A DNA stretch of 64,000 nucleotides, from NCBI GenBank assembly GCA_963696525.1, contig CAVOKO010000010.1, positions 1 through 64,000 of the forward strand, read 5' to 3'. The translations under genes were made by a program, and so were the position numbers. Origin of the DNA: CAWBRT01 sp963696525 (GTDB lineage Bacteria; Acidobacteriota; Terriglobia; Terriglobales; Acidobacteriaceae). Position 1 is the first letter of the stretch, and every line of letters starts with the position of its first letter. Below are positions 9,722 through 18,013 of this stretch, piece by piece. The notes beneath the pieces are model-generated. The model saw nothing but the letters and a program-made list of their open reading frames with translations. It did no database searches and was not told the DNA's origin.

Positions 9722-11439
9722 AACAACGGGTCTTCTTTAAACTCCTTTTCGCTTTTCTGCTCGTCATCGTGGTGGCGACAGGTACGCTCGACCTGCTGGT
9801 GCGCAGGTCGTGGGAGAATTCGCTGCGCCACGAAACCGAAGCGGCCCTGCGGCAGAAAGTAGCGATGTTTGCCGACCGGGTGAACCACGAGCATCAAATT
9901 TCTCCGCAGAAACTCGTCGAAGTGGTCAGCCAGGAGGCGGCCGCTCGTGCCACCATCATCGACCCGCAAGGTAAGGTGATCGCGGATTCCAGCGCCGAGC
10001 CGGATTCGATGGAGAACCATGCCCAGCGTCCCGAATTCCATGCGGCCCTCGAAGGCGGAGTAGGGACTGCCACGCGCAAAAGTGCGACGGTCGGAATCGA
10101 ATATCTTTATGTCGCCGCGCCGGTCAGCGGTGGCGCCGTACGATTGGCCTACCCGCTCGCAGTGATCCAGGATGCCCGGCGCGGAATCCGCTACGAGTTA
10201 CTGTTTAGCTCTTTATTGGCTTTCCTGGTGGCGATGGTTGTTGCCGCGCTCTATGCGCGCTCGGTCAGCACGCGCCTGCGGCGCATCGTGGGTTTCGCGG
10301 CACAAGTCGCGAAGGGGGACCTTTCAACGCGGCTGGACGAAAATTCCGCCGACGAAATCGGCGCCGTTGCGCATTCGCTGGACGCTACCACGAAGCAGTT
10401 GCAGGAAAACTTCGAAGCCCTGCAGACCAGTCGCGACCAACTGGAAACCCTGCTGAATAGCATGCAGGAGGCGGTGGTGGCAGTGAACCGCGAAGGCCGG
10501 GTGCAATGGGCCAACCGGCGGATGGAAAAACTGCTGCCCACCGGCGTCCGGCCTAACGCCGCGGTCGTCGAGACGATTCGAGAACCGAATTTCCTGGCCA
10601 CCATCCAGGCTGCGCTTCGCGATCGCTCGGTTTCCACCAAGCGCGCCTCTTCCATCGTGCCTGGCAAAATCTTCGATGTAACCGCCGCGCCCATGGCCGG
10701 CGGAGGCGCAGTCGCGGTGTTGCACGACCTGACCGAGATCGAACGCGTCGAGAAAACTCGCCGCGACTTCATCGCCAACGTTTCGCATGAGCTGCGGACG
10801 CCGCTGACGAACGTGCAGGGATACGCCGAAACCCTGCTGGAGACCGTCGGAGAAGATGGCCCCAGTCGCGAGTTCCTGGAGATTATTCGCAAGAATGCCA
10901 CGCGCATGACGCGGATTACCGAGGACCTGCTGATCCTTGCCAAGGTCGAATCGGGCGAGCAGAAACTCGATCTCCATTCGGTCTCACCCGCAACGCTGAT
11001 CGAGGATGCCGTCGAGAACTTCCGCGAAAACGAGCTTGGTGAAACGATTGAACTGATCATTCAGAATCATGCCTCGCAGTGCGTATCCGCGGACCGCAAC
11101 GCCGCTTTTCAGGTCTTCCGCAACCTGATCGATAACGCGCTAAAATATGCCGCGTCGGGGGGCCGGCTGGAAATCGGCTCGCGCGATGTGGAAGGTGCTG
11201 TCGAATTCTTCGTGCATGACTACGGCCCGGGGATCGCCTCGGAGCATCTGCCCCGGCTGTTCGAGCGTTTTTACCGGGTTGACAAAGCGCGCTCTCGCGA
11301 GAGTGGCGGCACCGGACTGGGATTGGCAATCGCCAAGCACATCGTTCGCGCGCACGGCGGCGCCATCTGGGCCGAGAGCGAGCTGAACCACGGCAGCATC
11401 TTCTTTTTTACTTTGCCGACAGCAACCGATGTTTCATAA
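9718..11439 (+). CDS. phoR: PhoR-type sensor histidine kinase
   Basis: The 573-residue kinase starts with GTG overlapping the phoB stop by four bases, implying translational coupling. Order of parts: TM1 (about 5-28), periplasmic sensor region, TM2 (about 160-183), HAMP (about 184-236), PAS (about 245-340), HisKA with phospho-His357 in 'FIANVSHELRTPLTN', and an ATPase domain with 'NLIDNALKYA', 'DYGPGI' and 'GTGLGLAIAKHIVRAHGG'. The build (periplasmic loop, HAMP, PAS, kinase) is the usual PhoR type and the context is the Pst cluster, so it should control PhoB phosphorylation in response to the Pst/PhoU state. Confidence 0.92.
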   Translation: MKQRVFFKLLFAFLLVIVVATGTLDLLVRRSWENSLRHETEAALRQKVAMFADRVNHEHQISPQKLVEVVSQEAAARATIIDPQGKVIADSSAEPDSMENHAQRPEFHAALEGGVGTATRKSATVGIEYLYVAAPVSGGAVRLAYPLAVIQDARRGIRYELLFSSLLAFLVAMVVAALYARSVSTRLRRIVGFAAQVAKGDLSTRLDENSADEIGAVAHSLDATTKQLQENFEALQTSRDQLETLLNSMQEAVVAVNREGRVQWANRRMEKLLPTGVRPNAAVVETIREPNFLATIQAALRDRSVSTKRASSIVPGKIFDVTAAPMAGGGAVAVLHDLTEIERVEKTRRDFIANVSHELRTPLTNVQGYAETLLETVGEDGPSREFLEIIRKNATRMTRITEDLLILAKVESGEQKLDLHSVSPATLIEDAVENFRENELGETIELIIQNHASQCVSADRNAAFQVFRNLIDNALKYAASGGRLEIGSRDVEGAVEFFVHDYGPGIASEHLPRLFERFYRVDKARSRESGGTGLGLAIAKHIVRAHGGAIWAESELNHGSIFFFTLPTATDVS

Positions 11440-11584
11440 TCTTGATCGACGTTTCATGCAGCGCGTTTACCGGGCGTAAACACTCTCCCGGTATAGTTGG
11501 ATGTCCACCCCACCACGCGCGCAAGCGGCGCTCAACGGGGACTTTGGGCTTCGGGTATTGCACCTCAGACATCGCGGAGGCAGC

Positions 11585-12304
11585 ATGGCAACCTCTTCCT
11601 CTAATCACCACGCCGATATCTCTCAGGTCACCAACTTGACGCTGGATGCATTCCGGTTAGCTCGTTCCGGGGCCGGGGCCGCCGCGGAGGCAATTGACGC
11701 CGGCTCTGAAGAAGCCTTGAAAGCATTGCGAAACTGCGAGATTAGCCTCGACGGGATTGACCGCGACGTCGATGAGTTCTCCACCTCCATCATTACCCGT
11801 GTAAGCGAAAGCGACGCGCGGGAATTGCTTGCCTGCATGAAGTTCGTGGTCGCTCTCGAGAGGATCGGCGACCTGCTGCTGAGCTTCGGCAACCGCGTCG
11901 AGTCGGTTGGGCCTCGCCTCGCGGCGGAAGACAAAAAAGCGTTGGAGTCGATGGCAACGCGCCTGGAGAGCATGCTGGGCGAGGCCGACAGCGCATACCG
12001 GGAACGCAACCTCGATCGCGCCGTATCCGTGTTGCGTTCCGACGCCGAGATGGACCGTCTCCGCAACCTGATCTTCCTGCATCACCTCGATGCTCAACAC
12101 GAACAACGGCGTCCGGAGAGCTTTCATGTGCTGTTCATGGCGCAGGGATTGGAGCGCGCCGGCGATCATGCCAAAAACATCGCCGAAGAGGTTTGCCACC
12201 TGGTGAGTGGCAGGACCGTGCGGCACGTTCTGCGCAGCTACGAATTGCCCGACGAAAAACTTTTCATCGAACACCTGCGTGCGCAGCACCGGGAAAAACG
12301 ATGA
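11585..12304 (+). CDS. PhoU-like phosphate signalling protein (divergent)
   Basis: An all-helical protein of 239 residues with two PhoU-like three-helix halves. The second metal/acid motif 'LERAGDHAKNIAEE' is intact, while the first reads 'ERIGDLLLSFGN' and lacks the usual Asn-Ile-Ala ending. PhoU proteins link Pst transporter activity to PhoR inhibition. It lies between phoR and pstS; a second, more canonical PhoU is encoded at the end of the same locus, so the two may have divided roles. The ATG at 11585 follows GGAGG. Its start is about 145 bp after phoR, so it may share the phoBR transcript. Confidence 0.82.
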   Translation: MATSSSNHHADISQVTNLTLDAFRLARSGAGAAAEAIDAGSEEALKALRNCEISLDGIDRDVDEFSTSIITRVSESDARELLACMKFVVALERIGDLLLSFGNRVESVGPRLAAEDKKALESMATRLESMLGEADSAYRERNLDRAVSVLRSDAEMDRLRNLIFLHHLDAQHEQRRPESFHVLFMAQGLERAGDHAKNIAEEVCHLVSGRTVRHVLRSYELPDEKLFIEHLRAQHREKR

Positions 12305-12432
12305 CAGACCGGAACTTCAGCTTCCTTGGCCCGGACCGGCGCGGCCCGGTCCGGCGGAAATTCATTCTTTTGTAACAACTTTATAGTACTTAGGAATAGA
12401 GCTCGAACCAGAGCTGAATCCAGGAGGGCGGA

Positions 12433-13443
12433 GTGAATCGTTTTCTCAGAGTCGCGTGCTGTGTTGCACTTTTCAGCGTTTGCGCTGGGGCGCAGATTAA
12501 TCTGAACGGCGCCGGTGCTACGTTCCCATATCCGATGTACTCGAAATGGTTTAGCGAATTCCACAAAGCAAATCCCAACATTCAGATCAACTATCAATCC
12601 ATCGGCAGCGGTGGAGGCATCCGCCAACTGCTGGAAGGAACGGTCGATTTCGGGGCCAGCGACGGGCCGATGACGGACGAACAACTGGCGGAAGCCAAAG
12701 TGAAAATTCTTCATGTGCCGACGGTGCTCGGCTCGGTTGTTCCCGCTTATAACATTTCCGGCGTCACCCAGGAGCTGAAATTCACCCCCGATGTCCTGGC
12801 CGGCATTTTCCTTGGCAAGATCAAGAACTGGAACGATCCCGCGGTGGCCAAGGTGAATCCCGGCGTTAAGTTCCCCAACCAGGAGATCGTGGTTGCCCAT
12901 CGTTCCGATGGCAGCGGCACGACCTACGTGTTTACCGACTATCTCTCTAAAGTCAGCCCCGAATGGCAAAAGACAGTTGGCAAAGGTACGAGCGTGAAGT
13001 GGCCCGCGTCCACCGCAATCGGCGGCAAGGGAAACGAAGGAGTCGCCGGAACAATTCGCCAGATCCAGGGATCGATAGGCTACATCGAGTTGATCTACGC
13101 GGTACAGAACAAGATCCCATTCGGGACCGTGCAGAATGCCGCTGGCACTTTCGTGAAGGCCTCGCTGGAGTCTACGACGGCGGCGGCGGCCGCAGCCAAG
13201 ATGCCGGCCGATTTCCGCGTTTCCATCACCAATGCTCCCGGCAAGAACGCTTACCCGATTGCCAGCTTTACCTGGCTGCTGGTGCCAGTGCAGTCCAAGG
13301 ATGCCGCCAAGGGTAAGGTTTTGAAAGACTTCCTGACTTGGATGCTGGACAATGGCGAGGCTATGACGGCGCCCTTGACCTATGCTCCTCTGCCCGCCCC
13401 GGTGAGTAAAATGGTGCGCGCGGAGATTGTACAAATACACTAG
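12433..13443 (+). CDS. pstS: Phosphate ABC transporter substrate-binding protein PstS
   Basis: The 336-residue protein has a signal peptide (cleavage near 'SVCAGAQ') and all PstS marks: 'LNGAGATFPYPMYSKW', 'YQSIGSGGGIRQL', 'DFGASDGPMT', 'HRSDGSGTTYVFTDYLS' and 'VAGTIRQIQGSIGYIEL'. These Ser, Asp, Arg and Thr residues form the phosphate cleft. It delivers periplasmic phosphate to PstCAB. The GTG start is supported by a strong AGGAGGGCGGA site. It is separated from pstC by a coiled-coil gene, a terminator and a gene fragment, so pstS may be transcribed at higher level than the membrane components. Confidence 0.95.
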   Translation: MNRFLRVACCVALFSVCAGAQINLNGAGATFPYPMYSKWFSEFHKANPNIQINYQSIGSGGGIRQLLEGTVDFGASDGPMTDEQLAEAKVKILHVPTVLGSVVPAYNISGVTQELKFTPDVLAGIFLGKIKNWNDPAVAKVNPGVKFPNQEIVVAHRSDGSGTTYVFTDYLSKVSPEWQKTVGKGTSVKWPASTAIGGKGNEGVAGTIRQIQGSIGYIELIYAVQNKIPFGTVQNAAGTFVKASLESTTAAAAAAKMPADFRVSITNAPGKNAYPIASFTWLLVPVQSKDAAKGKVLKDFLTWMLDNGEAMTAPLTYAPLPAPVSKMVRAEIVQIH

Positions 13444-13503
13444 CTTTGGAGCAGCGGCTCTGCTAACTTCGAAGACACACAACGAGTCTTTGGAGTCTCA
13501 ACA

Positions 13504-13899
13504 ATGAGGAAAATTTTAGCCGGGGTGCTGACCCTTGTGCTTTGCGGTTCGACTTGGCTGGCTGCTGCTGATACGGAAAAGAAAGAACCCGTTCCCGGGA
13601 AGGCAACAACCAGCTCGGCGCAGACTAGCGAAGCGCAAAAGTTGCGGCAGATGCAGGCTAAGTTGAAGCAACAGCAGGAGCAAATCGATAAACTGCTAAT
13701 GCAGTTGCAACAGAGTCTCCAGGCCATGCAGCAGGCGCAACAGAAGCTCCAGGCCGACGCGCAGCAAACCGGGCAGCAGGCGCAGACTGCGCAACAGCAG
13801 GCCGTGGCGGCGCAGCAGAAGGCCAATAGCCTGAACGATCAGGTAACGGAAATGCAGATGACGGTTGGCAACGTCGCCCCGAAATCGCCAGCCAAGTAA
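13504..13899 (+). CDS. Secreted Gln-rich coiled-coil protein
   Basis: A 131-residue protein with a signal peptide (residues 1-21, 'AAAD') followed by a Gln/Ala-rich coiled coil (about 42-115) with 'MQAKLKQQQEQIDKLLMQLQ' as core. In my recollection such segments form the N-terminal part of some phosphate-selective porins (OprO/OprP type) of Acidobacteriota; here nothing resembling a barrel follows and a terminator comes 60 bp later. It could be a stand-alone periplasmic/outer-membrane structural protein or the leftover N-terminus of a porin. The location directly after pstS suggests a link to phosphate uptake. No catalytic motif. Confidence 0.6.
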   Translation: MRKILAGVLTLVLCGSTWLAAADTEKKEPVPGKATTSSAQTSEAQKLRQMQAKLKQQQEQIDKLLMQLQQSLQAMQQAQQKLQADAQQTGQQAQTAQQQAVAAQQKANSLNDQVTEMQMTVGNVAPKSPAK

Positions 13900-13961
13900 G
13901 CCGCTAGTAGGCTTGGTATCCACGTTTACCAGGCAAGGATTCAAGAGGTTAGAATGTTTAG

Positions 13962-13987
13962 CTGCCGGTTCAGACCGGCAGTTTTTT
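13962..13987 (+). terminator. Rho-independent terminator after the coiled-coil gene
   Basis: A perfect eight-base-pair stem CTGCCGGT/ACCGGCAG with loop TCAG, followed by six T residues. It ends the pstS-coiled-coil transcript about 60 bp past the stop codon, which means pstCAB needs its own promoter. Confidence 0.9.
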
Positions 13988-14039
13988 ATTGCGGTGAGGG
14001 AATTCTCCGCAGTGGATCTCTGGGGGCGGCCGGCAAGAG

Positions 14040-14312
14040 ATGACCTCTGAGCTTGATACGATTTGCTGGGTGCGGGAGTTGTTGGAATCGCAAAGTACGA
14101 TGACGCTGGCGACGGTGGACGAGCACGGCAGCCCGGACGCCGCGCCGCTGTTCTTTTTTCTGCGGGACGACCTCACGCTTTACTGGCTTTCCCCCGCCGA
14201 CAGCCGGCACAGTATCAATTTGCGCGCGGCCGCGGGCTGCAGTTGCAGTGTACTTTGGCATCTCCGGTGCATTCCTTTTTGGGCGCCACCTGACCCGCCT
14301 CTAGGGTTTTAA
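14040..14312 (+). pseudogene. Pyridoxamine 5'-phosphate oxidase-like flavoprotein, truncated
   Basis: The first 65 residues match the start of PPOX-class FMN-binding split-barrel proteins: 'STMTLATVDEHGSPDAAPLFF' (strand 1-2) and 'LYWLSPADSRHSINL' (FMN-binding turn, where families usually read SRH). After 'RAAAGCS' the family pattern is lost and the frame ends at 14312, giving 90 residues against about 130-160 expected. It is therefore a truncated or frameshifted gene wedged between the pstS unit and pstC. No function is likely to remain. Confidence 0.6.
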
Positions 14313-14347
14313 TGCTACGTTAACAAAGCTCTGATAACCTTAAAAAC

Positions 14348-15409
14348 GTGAGTACAGTGCCTTCCAATGGTGCTCCCCGCGTTCCCAGCCCTGTATTCGG
14401 CAAACCGCGCGTAATTGCTGAAAAGCGCAGTACGCTGGAAGCGGATAGAACGCCCGCTCCGGTGCGCCGCATCAGGCTGCGAGCGGGGCGAGCGACTAAG
14501 ATCGCCGACGACTCTTTTCGCTACGCCATGCTGACGTGTTCGCTCTCCGTGATGGCGATTGTGGTACTGATCCTGCATGAACTGGTTAGCCGTTCCCAAC
14601 TTTCGATCGCCAAGTTTGGGTTCAAGTTCTTCCTTGGCTCGGAATGGGACCCTGTTGCCGGACAATTTGGTGCATTTCCGTTTCTTTACGGCACCCTGGT
14701 TTCTTCTCTGGTTGCGTTGCTGCTGGCGGTGCCATTGGCGGTCGGCGTCGCGGTGTTCATCACCGAGATTTGCCCCAAGTCCATGCGGGGGTTAACCTCA
14801 TTCACGGTGGAGCTGCTGGCTGCGATTCCAAGCGTTATCTATGGTCTGTGGGCAATTTTTGTTCTAGCTCCGCTGCTGCGCAACTGGGTTCAGCCGGCTC
14901 TGGCCGAGTCACTGGGCTGGACGGGGCTTTTCACGGGTCCGCCGTTTGGCATCGGCATGCTGGCGGCTGGAATCATCCTGGCGATCATGATCATCCCCAT
15001 CATCGCATCGATCACCCGCGAGGTGCTGGTTGCCGTGCCGCGCCACCAGCGAGAGGCAGTGCTGGCGCTGGGGGCTACGCGCTGGGAAATGGTTCGGATG
15101 GGCGTGCTGCGCAACGGACGTGCCGGGATCCTCGGGGCAGTCATTCTCGGTCTGGGCCGCGCCATGGGGGAGACCATGGCGGTCACGATGGTCATCGGTA
15201 ACCGGCCGGAAATTTCCAAGTCGCTGTTCGCGCCCGGATACACCATGGCGAGCGTCATCGCCAACGAATTTACCGAGGCTACGGGCAATCTCTACCTCAG
15301 TGCGCTGGTTGAGATTGGGCTTGTCCTGCTGCTGCTCACCGTCATCGTGAATGGTTTAGCCCGCTTGCTTATCTGGTCAATCACGCGCGGCACCCCTTCG
15401 AGAGTGTGA
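14348..15409 (+). CDS. pstC: Phosphate ABC transporter permease PstC
   Basis: A 353-residue inner-membrane permease. Residues 1 to about 55 are a basic cytoplasmic extension, then six predicted TM helices. The EAA loop reads 'REAVLALGATRWEMVRMGVL', the docking site for PstB, and 'AAIPSVIYGLWAIFVLAPLL' and 'LGRAMGETMAVTMVIGN' are PstC/PstA hallmarks. The GTG at 14348 is the first usable start; the extension is longer than in many PstC proteins, so a later start cannot be excluded. Its stop overlaps the pstA start (TGATG). Confidence 0.92.
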   Translation: MSTVPSNGAPRVPSPVFGKPRVIAEKRSTLEADRTPAPVRRIRLRAGRATKIADDSFRYAMLTCSLSVMAIVVLILHELVSRSQLSIAKFGFKFFLGSEWDPVAGQFGAFPFLYGTLVSSLVALLLAVPLAVGVAVFITEICPKSMRGLTSFTVELLAAIPSVIYGLWAIFVLAPLLRNWVQPALAESLGWTGLFTGPPFGIGMLAAGIILAIMIIPIIASITREVLVAVPRHQREAVLALGATRWEMVRMGVLRNGRAGILGAVILGLGRAMGETMAVTMVIGNRPEISKSLFAPGYTMASVIANEFTEATGNLYLSALVEIGLVLLLLTVIVNGLARLLIWSITRGTPSRV

Positions 15410-16272
15410 TGTCTGAAACCGAACAACGCGTTTCTTGGTGGCGCCGCACGGCCAACGTTCTGTTTACCGCGGGTGCGGGAGCAGCGGCCTTTATGGTATT
15501 GGCACCACTGTTCGCGATTCTTTCTTACCTGGTTTACAAGGGTGTGGGCGCCATCAACTGGGAGTTCCTGACGAACACGCCGCAGCCTGTCGGCGAACCG
15601 GGCGGCGGAATGGGAAATGCTATTCTAGGTTCCGCGTTGATTCTTGGTATCGCCAGCCTTATCGGGGTGCCGCTCGGGATCGGAGCGGGCATTTACGTTT
15701 CGGAATTCGGGCACGGAAGATACGCCAATATGGTTCGCTTCACGGCGGATGTGCTCAACGGTGTTCCGTCCATTGTGATCGGAATCGCGGCCTATACGCT
15801 GGTGGTGCTCCGACAGGGACATTTTTCCGCAATGGCCGGGGGCGTGGCCCTGGGCATCATGATGGTGCCTACCGTGGCGCGCACCACGGAGGAGATGTTG
15901 CTGATGGTTCCACACTCGGTGCGCGAGGCGGCTTTAGCACTGGGGGTTCCACAGTGGCGCAGCACTCTTTCGGTGGCCTTGCGAACCGCAAGGTCGGGAA
16001 TCATCACGGGAGTAATGTTGGCATTTGCGCGCGTGGCGGGAGAAACAGCCCCTCTGTTGTTTACCGCGTTTGGCAATCAGTACTGGAACACTAATCCGAA
16101 TCAGCCTACCGCCGCTTTGCCGCTGCAAATCTTCACCTATGCCATCTCGCCGTTCGATGAGTGGCACCGGCAGGCATGGGCGGGTGCATTGGTCTTGATC
16201 GTCCTGATTGTCGTTGCTGTCGCGGTGGTGCGCCTGGCGGCGCGCCGCGGTTCCTTTGCGCAACAATCCTGA
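15409..16272 (+). CDS. pstA: Phosphate ABC transporter permease PstA
   Basis: The partner permease (287 residues) with six TM helices, the substrate-path block 'NGVPSIVIGIAAYTLVV', the EAA loop 'REAALALGVPQWRSTLSVAL' and 'FARVAGETAPLLFTAFGN'. The ATG at 15409 shares bases with the pstC stop, typical of coupled translation; an in-frame GTG lies three bases earlier. Together with PstC it forms the phosphate channel in the inner membrane. Confidence 0.93.
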   Translation: MSETEQRVSWWRRTANVLFTAGAGAAAFMVLAPLFAILSYLVYKGVGAINWEFLTNTPQPVGEPGGGMGNAILGSALILGIASLIGVPLGIGAGIYVSEFGHGRYANMVRFTADVLNGVPSIVIGIAAYTLVVLRQGHFSAMAGGVALGIMMVPTVARTTEEMLLMVPHSVREAALALGVPQWRSTLSVALRTARSGIITGVMLAFARVAGETAPLLFTAFGNQYWNTNPNQPTAALPLQIFTYAISPFDEWHRQAWAGALVLIVLIVVAVAVVRLAARRGSFAQQS

Positions 16273-16355
16273 TGTTCGATCCACCGAAGTTCCTCCAATT
16301 TGGATTGCGGTGGACGGCAGCCTGGCTGCCGCGGGGAGAAAGGGGCCCGTGCTGA

Positions 16356-17117
16356 ATGGGCGTGGGGATCGATGTCCAGGATCTGAATGCGTGGTTTGGA
16401 AAGGCTCAGGTACTGCACGACATCAAAATGAAAATCGAGCCCGGCCACGTGACGGCCATTATCGGACCGTCCGGCTGCGGCAAGTCGACTTATATACGGT
16501 GCTTGAACCGCATGCACGAGACGCTGCCGGATGCGCGTGTCTCCGGACGGGTTAAAGTCGGCGATCTCGATGTGTATGACAGCGCAACCGCCGCCGTGGA
16601 CGTGCGCCGGCGCATCGGCATGGTCTTTCAAAAGCCGAACCCGTTTCCGACCATGTCGATCTATGACAACGTTGCCGCCGGACTTAAGTTGAACGGTTTC
16701 CGCAATCGGCACGAACTCGACGAAATCGTCGAACAATCGTTACAATTGGCCGCCTTGTGGGACGAAGTAAGGGACGTGCTCAAAAAAAAGTCGGGGGCAA
16801 GCCTCTCCGGCGGACAGCAGCAGCGGCTTTGCATTGCGCGTGCGTTGGCCGTGGCGCCCGAAGTCCTGCTGATGGACGAGCCCGCTTCGGCGCTGGATCC
16901 GATTTCAACCGGCAAGATCGAAGAACTGATCTTCCAGTTGAAAGAGCGCTACACAGTCGTCATCGTGACGCATAATATGCAGCAGGCCGCGCGCGTGGCC
17001 GACTACACGGGCTTCTTCCTGATGGGTATTCTGATCGAGTTCGACAAGACGCAGAAGATCTTCACCACCCCCTCCGATCAACGCACGGAGGATTACATTA
17101 CAGGCAGGTTTGGATGA
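16356..17117 (+). CDS. pstB: Phosphate ABC transporter ATPase PstB
   Basis: A 253-residue ATPase with Walker A 'GPSGCGKST', Q-loop 'MVFQKPNPFP', signature 'LSGGQQQR', Walker B 'VLLMDEP' and H-loop 'VIVTHNMQQAARVAD'. 'QKPNPFPTMSIYDNV' and the C-terminal 'TEDYITGRFG' are diagnostic of PstB rather than other ABC ATPases. It powers phosphate import through PstCA. The gap of about 80 bp to pstA holds no gene; the stop overlaps the downstream phoU start (ATGA). Confidence 0.96.
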   Translation: MGVGIDVQDLNAWFGKAQVLHDIKMKIEPGHVTAIIGPSGCGKSTYIRCLNRMHETLPDARVSGRVKVGDLDVYDSATAAVDVRRRIGMVFQKPNPFPTMSIYDNVAAGLKLNGFRNRHELDEIVEQSLQLAALWDEVRDVLKKKSGASLSGGQQQRLCIARALAVAPEVLLMDEPASALDPISTGKIEELIFQLKERYTVVIVTHNMQQAARVADYTGFFLMGILIEFDKTQKIFTTPSDQRTEDYITGRFG

Positions 17118-17809
17118 AGCGGACCAGGTTTCAACAAGGGCTGGATGACCTCAAGCAGAAGCTTCTGCAGATGGGCGGCATGGCGGAGAGCGCGATCGAG
17201 GCCGCGGCTGAATCATACCTTCAGCGCGACCCCAAGCTTTGCCAACTCGTCTTCGAACGGGAAAACGCGATCAACGATGCCGAACGCGCCATCGATGAAC
17301 TTGCGCTCGACCTGCTCGCCATGCAGCAACCCATGGCTGTCGACCTGCGCTTCATCGTGGCCGTGCTGAAGATTAACTCGGATATCGAGCGCGTCGGCGA
17401 TCAGGCGGTGAACATCGCACAGCGCACGATGGATTTGCTGACGGAACCTGAAGTCGATGACATCCCGGTCGACATCGGGCGGATGACGGCAACCGTGCTG
17501 ACGATGATGCGGCGCGCTCTCGAGTCCTTCCTCTCCGGAAAGGCGGAAGTCGCCGTGGCCGTTTTGGAAATGGACAACATCGTCGACCGCATGAAGGACG
17601 AAGCCTTCGTCATCCTGGTGCAGCGAATGAAGCAGGATCCGGCCCGGGCGCAAGCTTATCTGGACGTGCTGTTGATTACGCGCAATCTGGAGCGGGTGGC
17701 CGACCACGCGACCAATATTTCCGAAGACGTAATCTTCTGGGTACGTGGCGCCGATGTCCGTCATCGGGTCGGCCTTGATCCGGATGACCAGCAGGTCATT
17801 CCGCAATAG
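17114..17809 (+). CDS. phoU: Phosphate transport regulator PhoU
   Basis: A canonical PhoU of 231 residues: two three-helix bundles with metal motifs 'IERVGDQAVNIAQRT' and 'LERVADHATNISEDV'. It overlaps the pstB stop by four bases, so it is made together with the transporter and should relay Pst occupancy to PhoR. It is more typical than the PhoU-like protein encoded at 11585, which has one altered motif. Confidence 0.93.
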   Translation: MKRTRFQQGLDDLKQKLLQMGGMAESAIEAAAESYLQRDPKLCQLVFERENAINDAERAIDELALDLLAMQQPMAVDLRFIVAVLKINSDIERVGDQAVNIAQRTMDLLTEPEVDDIPVDIGRMTATVLTMMRRALESFLSGKAEVAVAVLEMDNIVDRMKDEAFVILVQRMKQDPARAQAYLDVLLITRNLERVADHATNISEDVIFWVRGADVRHRVGLDPDDQQVIPQ

Positions 17810-17913
17810 TAGCCGGAGTTCCCCGATTGATGCGCTTTTACGGGGCGGACGCGAGAACCACGGTCCTGCCCAGGTTGGGTTAGAAGTCAGGTTAGAAAGA
17901 ATATGTTGGGTTA

Positions 17914-17945
17914 GAAAAAACAAGGCAGCATCGGGTGATGCCGCC
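17914..17945 (-). terminator. Terminator for the minus-strand MerR gene
   Basis: On the minus strand a stem GGCGGCATC/GATGCTGCC (one mismatch) with loop ACCC is followed by TTGTTTTTTCT. It lies about 70 bp past the stop of the MerR-type gene. Just left of it the motif GTTAGAA occurs three times (about 17880-17916). Confidence 0.65.
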
Positions 17946-18013
17946 TCTAGTCAGGAGAGCTTCTTCATTGAGGTATTTGCCCACCAGTCAGACCAGTTTC
18001 GGGGAAGCTTGTG

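Noticed and set aside
12238..13482. 414-codon minus-strand frame opposite pstS
   Set aside because: Shadow of pstS; no ribosome site and no family resemblance.
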